Positions 7,816 through 13,062 of a DNA stretch of 15,460 nt are shown here, piece after piece. A program made the translations under genes and the position numbers. The notes under the pieces were generated by a model. It was not told where the DNA came from and did not search any database. It worked only from the letters and a program-made list of their open reading frames with translations. Source of the stretch: JdFR-22 sp046537735 (GTDB taxonomy: Archaea > Halobacteriota > Archaeoglobi > Archaeoglobales > Archaeoglobaceae); NCBI GenBank assembly GCA_046537735.1, contig JBKHKH010000039.1, forward strand, positions 1-15,460, read 5' to 3'. Each line of letters opens with the position of its first letter. Within the stretch, counting starts at the first letter, position 1.

Positions 7816-7848
7816 TAATATTTCCTCCCAGAGGAATTGTTTAAGTAT

Positions 7849-7905
7849 TTAACGGTTTGTACACCCCAAGTTTTCAAATCGAAAGGGCGTGCATTTCCCG
7901 TTCAT
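7849..7905 (-). CDS. Candidate 18-residue leader peptide in leader A
   Basis: The frame MNGKCTPFRFENLGCTNR runs from ATG 7905-7903 to TAA 7851-7849 inside the conserved 82-base block. The matching frame in leader B starts at the same position and differs at only two of these 18 residues (T6S, T16I), then continues seven residues further. No clear Shine-Dalgarno precedes it, although AACATATG is conserved. The four substitutions inside the frame (one of them destroying the stop) are not biased to third positions, so peptide selection is not demonstrated. Two cysteines, at 5 and 15, are conserved. Confidence 0.25.
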   Translation of the reverse strand: MNGKCTPFRFENLGCTNR

Positions 7906-8140
7906 ATGTTAATCAACGACACCATGTAAGACTATTGTAACTCTTATACCAAGTAATGATATCGATTAATACATCCCCTCTGGTTAGGCTGTCAGAGTTT
8001 AGCAGGTTTCCTTTCTCCAGCGTCTCACAGAAAAGGCAATTATACCCACTTGTGATACTTTTTCGACCGCCTTATATCCGTTATTTACCCTCATTATACA
8101 TATATATTTTACTATTCCATTTAAAAGCTCGAAAAAACCA

Positions 8141-8160
8141 ATATTTTATAAGTTTATAAA
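8141..8160 (-). promoter_or_regulatory. TATA-like element of leader A
   Basis: The coding strand reads TTTATAAACTTATAAAATAT. Its inner TATAAAATAT is identical to that of leader B at the same distance (302 bases) from the near end of the conserved block. A start of transcription would be expected about 25 bases downstream, near 8115-8120. Confidence 0.5.
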
Positions 8161-8259
8161 TAACTATTAAAATATTCTGACCCAGTATCAGAGATATTCC
8201 CCGAAAATTTCAGTCCAAAAGCTGATAAATAACTTCAATTACTAGAAATGCTTTCTGGA

Positions 8260-8272
8260 GAGAAAAAATATG
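8260..8272 (-). terminator. Possible U-tract terminator after the betaine-synthesis operon
   Basis: About 20 bases past the methyltransferase stop, the minus strand carries ATATTTTTTCTCTC. This six-T run could end transcription in an archaeon. There is no clear hairpin. Confidence 0.35.
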
Positions 8273-8289
8273 TAGCCAATTAAATGAAA

Positions 8290-9126
8290 TTATTTCTTCC
8301 TGAAATGGAAGATGCCCCACACCAAATATCCTTTTTTCCCACCATCGACCCAGTTCTTGAGGCCTTTCTTCATGTGGTCGATGTATGCCTGGCTCACACC
8401 ATGTTGCCTTAGCTCATCCTCTCTCCTCTCGGTCTCATCATGAACTCTGCTGTAGTGATTGATGAGGTGTTCTGTCAGCTCTTCAAACCCAATTTCCTCT
8501 AAACCCAATTTTTTGGCAGTTTCTCTGTAGAAAGAAGGGTATCCCATGGTCGATAGGTTAATCCGCTCCAGTATAGGCTGAAGAACGCCTTGGGGGCAGT
8601 CGTCGACCATCATGGGATCGGTGAAAACGAACTCTCCCCCGCTCTTCAGAACACGAACAGCCTCTTGAAGAACCTTTTCCCTGTTACCAGAGTGCAGGAA
8701 AGAGTCCTCCGACCATACCACGTCAAAGTGCCCATCGGGATATGGAAGCTCCTCAAAATTACCGTCTACAACTTCTATAAGGTGTTCCAACCCCTGTTCC
8801 CTGTTCTTCTCCCTGTTTCTTTCATTCTCTTTTTCACTGAGGTTCAGAGCTACAACCTTACACCCATAGGTTCGGGCCAGATACCTTGCCACTCCACCAT
8901 AGCCAGATCCAAGGTCTATTACCCTGGCGTTTTCATCAAGGTTGGTGAGCTTTGAAGCCATTCTCTCCACTGTTCTTCTGCTGGCATCAAAGATGGGTTC
9001 GTCAGGGGTTTTGTATATACCAAGATGCAGGTCTTCACCACCCCAGATGGTGTAGTAAAAAGTGTCTGCATCATTGCTGTCATAATAACTCTTGGCAGAT
9101 TCCACCGCCTTATTCTCCTCGCTCAT
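8290..9126 (-). CDS. sdmt: Sarcosine/dimethylglycine N-methyltransferase (SDMT)
   Basis: This cytosolic SAM-dependent enzyme methylates sarcosine and dimethylglycine, completing glycine betaine synthesis. The family hallmark near the N-terminus is clear: SYYDSNDADTF at 13-23 followed by WGGEDLHLGIY at 28-38. The Rossmann SAM-binding site is VIDLGSGYGGVARYLA at 69-84, with an acidic loop near VDGNFEELPYPDGHFDVVWS at 120-139 and EAVRVLKSGGEFVFTDPM in the post-I strand region. The length of 278 fits SDMT enzymes of halophilic bacteria and Methanohalophilus. ATG 9126-9124 has an ideal Shine-Dalgarno (AAGGAGGT) six bases upstream. It lies 68 bases after the glycine/sarcosine enzyme and belongs to the same operon. 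Betaine is a compatible solute, so expression under salt stress is likely; the shared leader is the probable control point. Confidence 0.95.
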   Translation of the reverse strand: MSEENKAVESAKSYYDSNDADTFYYTIWGGEDLHLGIYKTPDEPIFDASRRTVERMASKLTNLDENARVIDLGSGYGGVARYLARTYGCKVVALNLSEKENERNREKNREQGLEHLIEVVDGNFEELPYPDGHFDVVWSEDSFLHSGNREKVLQEAVRVLKSGGEFVFTDPMMVDDCPQGVLQPILERINLSTMGYPSFYRETAKKLGLEEIGFEELTEHLINHYSRVHDETERREDELRQHGVSQAYIDHMKKGLKNWVDGGKKGYLVWGIFHFRKK

Positions 9127-9194
9127 AATATTACCTCCTTATACCTATTTAGTATTAGTATTAATCATCTTCTATTCTCTCTTATTCTCCCTTC

Positions 9195-10049
9195 CTATTC
9201 TATATACTCTTTTTCAGCGATATGGATGAAAAAGTCCGGCTCCTCATCCGCATAAGTTTCTTTAAAATCACCGTAGGTATTAACTGTCTGGAATCCTACT
9301 TCTCTCATCAAATTCTTGAGATACTGCTTTCTCAGGGGATACATGTTGAGGTAAAAGACATCCCCACCGGGGAATTCATACCTGAAGCGGCACAGGCCAC
9401 TGTCCACATACTCAGGGAATGCCGAAACCCTTTTTCCACAGTAATAATAGGTGTGCTTGTTGTCCGAATAACCCACAAAGTTGGCGGAGCATCCGTGTTT
9501 CAATTTTTTAACGTCCAGCTCCTGATCATCCATGATGGCATCGTAATTTCTCTGGTCCAGAATGAGAATTCCGTTGTGCTTCAATCTGGAGTAGAACTCG
9601 GCCAAAGACCTTCTTCTATCCCATTCCCTGAAAAGATGGGTGAATGAGTTGCCCAGACAGATTATGGCGTCGAACTCTTCATGGATGTCCCTGCTCAGCC
9701 ACCGCCAGTCTGCGTTGACCGTTCGCAATATTAAACCATATTTTTTCCCATTTTCAAATGCTTTGGCCAGCATAGCCGAGCTTCCATCTACGCTGGTGAC
9801 ATCGAAACCTTCCTGCATTAACCTAACAGAGTGATAGCCTGTGCCCGTAGCTACATCCAGTATCTTTTTGGCTCCTCTCTCTTTCAAAGCATCAATAAAA
9901 AACCTCTCTTCACTCTCGCCTCTACTTTCCCAATCGATGAGCTCATCCCACCTTTCAGCAAAGCTGCCTACGTATTCGTCAATGTAGTGATCCGTTTCGC
10001 GGACAGCTATGGGATCTGAGCCGAAATCCTGTTCTTTATTGGCATCCAT
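9195..10049 (-). CDS. gsmt: Glycine/sarcosine N-methyltransferase (GSMT)
   Basis: This SAM-dependent enzyme converts glycine to sarcosine and then to dimethylglycine, the first steps of de novo betaine synthesis. Hallmarks are DFGSDPIAVRETDHYIDEYV at 8-27, the SAM-binding motif ILDVATGTGYHSVRL at 63-77, VDGSSAML at 87-94, NADWRWL at 112-118, CLGNSFTHLF at 131-140 and ILDQRNYD at 163-170. All are characteristic of GSMT and unlike mammalian-type GNMT. It has 284 residues, ATG 10049-10047 with AGGTG six bases upstream, and a TAG stop. It is the first gene of the gsmt-sdmt pair and follows leader B, whose twin precedes the corrinoid operon. In archaea this pathway is best known from Methanohalophilus portucalensis. 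The presence of both enzymes implies that the cell makes betaine rather than only importing it. Confidence 0.96.
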   Translation of the reverse strand: MDANKEQDFGSDPIAVRETDHYIDEYVGSFAERWDELIDWESRGESEERFFIDALKERGAKKILDVATGTGYHSVRLMQEGFDVTSVDGSSAMLAKAFENGKKYGLILRTVNADWRWLSRDIHEEFDAIICLGNSFTHLFREWDRRRSLAEFYSRLKHNGILILDQRNYDAIMDDQELDVKKLKHGCSANFVGYSDNKHTYYYCGKRVSAFPEYVDSGLCRFRYEFPGGDVFYLNMYPLRKQYLKNLMREVGFQTVNTYGDFKETYADEEPDFFIHIAEKEYIE

Positions 10050-10067
10050 ATTTACACCTATTTTCCC

Positions 10068-10080
10068 TCTCAGATGCTTT
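10068..10080. repeat. 13-base direct repeat, copy 1
   Basis: TCTCAGATGCTTT (plus strand) abuts the gene-proximal edge of leader B. An identical copy lies at 10457-10469, so the two bracket the leader. Confidence 0.5.
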
Positions 10081-10147
10081 GTTTAAGTGTTTTACGGTTT
10101 ATACACCCCAAATTTTCAAATCGAAAGGGCGAGCATTTCCCGTTCAT
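10070..10147 (-). CDS. Candidate 25-residue leader peptide in leader B
   Basis: The frame starts MNGKCSPFRFENLGCINR at ATG 10147-10145 and continues with KTLKQSI to TGA 10072-10070, ending 20 bases before the gsmt ATG. Its first 18 codons mirror the frame in leader A. The stop there is changed to a lysine codon here. No strong Shine-Dalgarno is visible. It may be a true leader peptide, or a by-product of strong conservation for RNA or DNA function. Confidence 0.25.
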   Translation of the reverse strand: MNGKCSPFRFENLGCINRKTLKQSI

Positions 10148-10412
10148 ATGTTAATCAACGACGTCAGGTGTCATTGATATAGGTCCTGTACAGAGTAATG
10201 AGAGCAATTTATCACTCCACACTGGTTAGGTTATCATGTACCAACAGGATTTGCGAGTTAAGAGATACACGAGGTAGGTCCTATTAACAGCTTTTCAAGT
10301 AAATTTGAGAGAATATAACAGTAAATCCACCTCTGTTATACTTAAATATCCTAAGAATTCACTTGAGAGGTCTCAAAAAATAATATTTTATAACGTAATA
10401 AATATTTGTTAA
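10081..10412 (-). promoter_or_regulatory. Leader B: regulatory region of the betaine-synthesis operon, homologous to leader A
   Basis: This occupies most of the 465-base gap upstream of gsmt and is the twin of 7839-8170. The near 82 bases (10081-10162) are about 94% identical to leader A, with differences at five positions by eye. Conserved islands AGTAATGA (10194-10201) and CTGGTTAGG (10222-10230) follow, and a TATA-like ATATTTTATA lies at 10383-10392. On the coding strand the block allows ACGG (10143-10140) to pair with CCGT (10097-10094). This encloses a hairpin of CGCCC with GGGTG, topped by TTTC with GAAA. No known riboswitch consensus was recognised. The rest of the gap, 10413-10514, holds nothing I can name apart from one arm of a 13-base direct repeat. 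Confidence 0.75.
10383..10402 (-). promoter_or_regulatory. TATA-like element of leader B
   Basis: The coding strand reads TTTATTACGTTATAAAATAT, sharing TATAAAATAT with leader A at the identical offset. Transcription would be expected to start near 10355-10362, giving a leader of about 310 bases before the gsmt ATG. Confidence 0.5.
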
Positions 10413-10456
10413 AGCACCTGAGCACACCTGACTATCGAAACCCAAATTCAAATGCT

Positions 10457-10469
10457 TCTCAGATGCTTT
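10457..10469. repeat. 13-base direct repeat, copy 2
   Basis: TCTCAGATGCTTT (plus strand), identical to 10068-10080, lies about 45 bases beyond the promoter-distal edge of leader B. Confidence 0.5.
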
Positions 10470-10514
10470 AGATTCTAGCAGTTCCTAGCGATCAAATCCA
10501 TATGTCCTTATGAT

Positions 10515-11423
10515 CTATCCCAAGAGGCTGGTAGTGAACTGTGACCTCTGTTCTAGGAGATTGAGCTCAAATCGTTGGTCTTCCGCCTCTACAACCGCCT
10601 GTACAGTGGTGTTTAGCGTTGAGCTTTCATTATTTTCTATATGGGTCACCCACCACTCTTCAAGCTTATCATTCATCATTTTTGTAGTTGAAGAGAGCTC
10701 TGCTTCCGAGTTTGCTTCTATAACTCTGGTCACATCACTGGTATCTTCAGCGAGCCTGATCCCATTCATTTCCACCACATAATTTACTTCTTCTATAGAT
10801 ATGTCCACAGGATAATCGTTCTGGACCTTCACTGTGGTCACCACTTGGGTATAGTCGTGGTTCACTTCTCCCCATTGAGATTCAGCGGATTCTATGGTAA
10901 TAGACCCCGGTCCAGTTGAGTCCACTCTCTGGGAGCTAACACTCAGCCCGCTCAGTATATCGGTATTCACCTGCCTGGTTTTTTCTATAGGGTACTTGAA
11001 TTCAGTTACCTTCAAATCAAAGACCAGATCACCTTTCATGACCATGGAAGATTCTTCATCATTTTTTATGTGGCTGATCCACCATTCAGATATCCTGTCA
11101 TTCTGGATGTCAGTGGATATGACTATGGTGGAATTTGAGTTGGTGTCTATCTCCGATTTTACGGCAGAGCCATTACCCATCATTATATCGTTCATGTATA
11201 TGGTGGTAAGAACGTTTTTCAAGGGAAGAGGAACAGGGTTTGGGTTATATACGTCCACTTTGGTGATCACTTCCGTTGTGGAGTCTGTTACCTCGCCCCA
11301 CTGGTTAGTTGAGCCTTTTATCTGGGGTTTACCCAGACCAGCCTGCTCTGCACAGCCCAGTAATGAAATAGACAGCAAAATGACTATTATAAATTTCCAG
11401 TTTGAATCCAATTTTGAACCCAT
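10515..11423 (-). CDS. Lipoprotein with two LEA14/WHy-like repeats
   Basis: This is a predicted membrane-anchored extracytoplasmic lipoprotein of 302 residues. The N-terminus has basic residues, a hydrophobic stretch FIIVILLSISLLGC (11-24) and a lipobox with Cys24. The mature part holds two related units of about 142 residues. Each opens with QWGEV (41-45 and 183-187), followed by beta-rich sequence with a V-x-N-x-x-P-V element, and each contains EWWISHIKNDEESS (113-126) or EWWVTHIENNESS (256-268). This pattern resembles the LEA14/WHy (water stress and hypersensitive response) domain, whose members are linked to desiccation or osmotic stress. The molecular function is not established. I chose ATG 11423-11421 because GAGGTG lies five bases upstream and the start places the signal peptide correctly; an upstream in-frame start at 11501 would add 26 implausible residues. 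The neighbouring betaine genes fit an osmotic-stress role. Confidence 0.8.
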   Translation of the reverse strand: MGSKLDSNWKFIIVILLSISLLGCAEQAGLGKPQIKGSTNQWGEVTDSTTEVITKVDVYNPNPVPLPLKNVLTTIYMNDIMMGNGSAVKSEIDTNSNSTIVISTDIQNDRISEWWISHIKNDEESSMVMKGDLVFDLKVTEFKYPIEKTRQVNTDILSGLSVSSQRVDSTGPGSITIESAESQWGEVNHDYTQVVTTVKVQNDYPVDISIEEVNYVVEMNGIRLAEDTSDVTRVIEANSEAELSSTTKMMNDKLEEWWVTHIENNESSTLNTTVQAVVEAEDQRFELNLLEQRSQFTTSLLG

Positions 11424-11591
11424 AGTCTCACCTCTACACCTAACTGGTTCCTCTAGCCTAATTATGCTTTTCTTTAAACCCATTATGACTTCCCACTTCA
11501 ATTTCTGGTTGGATGGTGAATGTTGATGTAGTATATCTTGATTGATGTATGGATAATGCGGTTTACCGAGACGTGTATCCCTTATTGAGGG

Positions 11592-11913
11592 TTAGGGGTC
11601 GATGCACATGTGCACTTCTCTCCTGCTCATGGGCAGTAATCCTTTTTCAAAAATAGCGTTCAAACGGCGGGGATCGGTAGCATGATACAGTATGGGTGGT
11701 ATTTCCTCGTTCTCCGTCCAGTCTGCTCTTACTTCTATGCTGTGACCGTATCTGGCCCTTATGATCCCCTTCCTAACCTGGAACCTGCCCTTTTTGTCCA
11801 ATTCGGCCAGAGCTTCAATCTCTTTGACTCCAGCCCATCAAAATGATCTTGCCTTTCCCACAACTGCATTCACCTTCAAAATAGCCGCATTCTTCACAAT
11901 AGCCAATATCCAT
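11592..11913 (-). pseudogene. kptA: Remnant of RNA 2'-phosphotransferase (kptA/tpt1)
   Basis: KptA/Tpt1 removes an internal 2'-phosphate from spliced tRNA using NAD. Here the gene is broken. ATG 11913 opens MDIGYCEECGYFEGECSCGK, the zinc-ribbon start (CxxC...CxC) of archaeal KptA, and continues to about KIILM. The KptA frame then shifts, and sequence resumes with VKEIEALAELDKKGRF, RARYGHSIEV, LYHATDPRRLNAI and GLLPMSRREVHM, ending at TAA 11594-11592 right after CIDP. Roughly 45 residues between zinc ribbon and EIEALAELDKKGRF are missing, including the family's catalytic Arg-His region. The C-terminal part of the fold is also absent. The protein cannot be active as it stands. It lies 30 bases downstream of htpX and may once have been co-transcribed with it. 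A sequencing error would not explain the missing internal segment. Confidence 0.8.
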
Positions 11914-11930
11914 AGCCGGTATTGAGAATA

Positions 11931-11943
11931 ACAAAAAAGAGGA
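11931..11943 (-). terminator. Possible U-tract terminator after htpX
   Basis: Immediately after the htpX stop the minus strand reads TCCTCTTTTTTGT. This six-T run could end the htpX transcript. Confidence 0.35.
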
Positions 11944-12918
11944 TTAGAGGTAGCCGCCTAATCTCTTTACTCTGCTCACGGGGTTGGGGTGGGTGGAGAA
12001 GAACTCCATTATCCTATCCGTGGTCTTAATCTCAGCTCTTTGGGCAAAATATTCCAGCTCATCCCTGTCTATTCTTCCGTTCCTGTCCCTATCCGCATCC
12101 TGCAGGTTCTTTATTTCATCGCTGGCTTTCATAGGGTCTGTAGCGAAGAACGCTCTCATACTCTCCATCTCTTTCTTCACTTTCTTCTTGTTCACTCTGG
12201 CGTTTGCATTGGTCAGCTTATAAAGCGCTGAGGCGAGCGCCTGGGGTTTGGTGGTCAGCTCCACACTGCCTGCGTCAGCGTAATACTCTCTTATACGGGA
12301 AGCATAAAGGACTACTAAGTTGGTCAAGAAGTATATGATGAATGCTACAATGGCTATCGCCAGCGCAGGGATGGATGACTCATCATCCCCTCCACCACCG
12401 AATATTCCAGAGAAGAGGAAGCTGAAGTAAACCATGTAGGCTATCATGGGTATTGCACTTAAGGCAGTGATGACAACCATATCCCTGTGCCTCACGTGGG
12501 ATATCTCGTGGGCCAGAACACCTTCCAGCTCATCCTTGTTCAGAATGTTCATCAGCTCTCTGGTAACACAAACTCTGGCGTTGCCCTTGGAAGTGCCGAA
12601 AGCGAAAGCATTGGGTATTGGGACCTCTGAGATCCCTACCTTGGGCTTGGGGATCCCGGCCCTCATGGCAAGCTCAGTCACCATGCCGTGCAGTTCAGGT
12701 GCTTCGCTCTCTGAAACGTACTTTATCTTCATCACTCTCTCTACCATCTTGGGGCCCAGGAAGAACTGCCCAGCCACGATCAAGAAGGCAAGTAGAGCAT
12801 AAACGATAGGTGTACCTACTCCCGCAACTGTGGCTATGAATACCATTAATCCGTAAATTATAGCAAATAACAGGACTACACTAAGTCCCATTCTTATCTT
12901 CAACCATGCTGTTCTCAT
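11944..12918 (-). CDS. htpX: HtpX-family M48 membrane metalloprotease with EF-hand-like loop
   Basis: HtpX is a zinc endopeptidase of the cytoplasmic membrane that degrades damaged membrane proteins. Two N-terminal helices span about 10-32 and 36-55. The zinc site is HEISH at 137-141 with the third ligand E211 in SRIREYYAD. Two more helices lie at about 147-172 and 184-205. A cytosolic tail ends in FFSTHPNPVSRVKRL, the usual HtpX C-terminal signature. Unusually, the tail has a textbook EF-hand calcium loop, D276-x-D278-x-N280-G-x-I283-x-x-x-E287. I chose ATG 12918-12916 (324 residues) over a TTG 48 bases upstream because a TATA element overlaps that extension. The mRNA would then be nearly leaderless. 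dnaJ and dnaK lie upstream, so this is a protein-quality-control neighbourhood. Confidence 0.95.
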   Translation of the reverse strand: MRTAWLKIRMGLSVVLLFAIIYGLMVFIATVAGVGTPIVYALLAFLIVAGQFFLGPKMVERVMKIKYVSESEAPELHGMVTELAMRAGIPKPKVGISEVPIPNAFAFGTSKGNARVCVTRELMNILNKDELEGVLAHEISHVRHRDMVVITALSAIPMIAYMVYFSFLFSGIFGGGGDDESSIPALAIAIVAFIIYFLTNLVVLYASRIREYYADAGSVELTTKPQALASALYKLTNANARVNKKKVKKEMESMRAFFATDPMKASDEIKNLQDADRDRNGRIDRDELEYFAQRAEIKTTDRIMEFFSTHPNPVSRVKRLGGYL

Positions 12919-12943
12919 ATCCTCACAGCGTTGTACTATGCTG

Positions 12944-12955
12944 TATAAATATATT
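12944..12955 (-). promoter_or_regulatory. TATA promoter of htpX
   Basis: AATATATTTATA on the coding strand is centred about 31 bases upstream of the ATG at 12918. Initiation 25 bases downstream, near 12923, would give a leader of only a few bases. This is a typical archaeal arrangement and decides the htpX start. Confidence 0.65.
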
Positions 12956-13027
12956 AACTTAGACAATACCTGACAATTATTTTACATCTGTTTCTTACGT
13001 CTGCGATCTCCAATATATAACCATAAA

Positions 13028-13042
13028 GAATAATAAAAATGG
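13028..13042 (-). terminator. Possible U-rich terminator after dnaJ
   Basis: About 20 bases past the dnaJ stop the minus strand reads CCATTTTTATTATTC, a U-rich tract suited to archaeal termination. Confidence 0.35.
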
Positions 13043-13062
13043 TGAGGTCTCAATAAAATGAG

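Larger units (their letters stand above)
7839..8170 (-). promoter_or_regulatory. Leader A: regulatory region of the corrinoid operon, homologous to leader B
   Basis: This fills most of the 485-base gap upstream of the corrinoid protein gene. It aligns to 10081-10412 at a constant offset of 2242 bases with no net indel. Bases 7839-7920 match 77 of 82 by eye. Bases 7921-8008 match about 60%, including AGTAATGA at 7952-7959 and CTGGTTAGG at 7980-7988. The middle is weak, and identity rises again at 8131-8170 around ATATTTTATA (8141-8150). On the coding strand the last element reads TATAAAATAT and is the best promoter candidate, predicting a 5' leader of about 310 bases. The 82-base block contains potential RNA stems and a short conserved reading frame. 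The remaining 8171-8289 shows nothing beyond a possible terminator. Whether the element acts as DNA operator, structured RNA or leader peptide is not known. Confidence 0.75.

Noticed and set aside
7839..8170. Cobalamin riboswitch upstream of the corrinoid operon
   Set aside because: I could not find the B12-box or other cobalamin riboswitch core sequences, and the twin copy lies upstream of genes that do not use B12.
7805..10514. CRISPR array, tRNA or insertion sequence in the two long gaps
   Set aside because: No regularly spaced repeats, cloverleaf, transposase or terminal inverted repeats are visible; the only long repeat is the pair of leaders.
11602..11613. Perfect 12-base palindrome TGCACATGTGCA
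   Set aside because: It lies in the kptA remnant and is explained by the conserved codons for His, Met and Cys there; no second copy or spacing suggests an operator.
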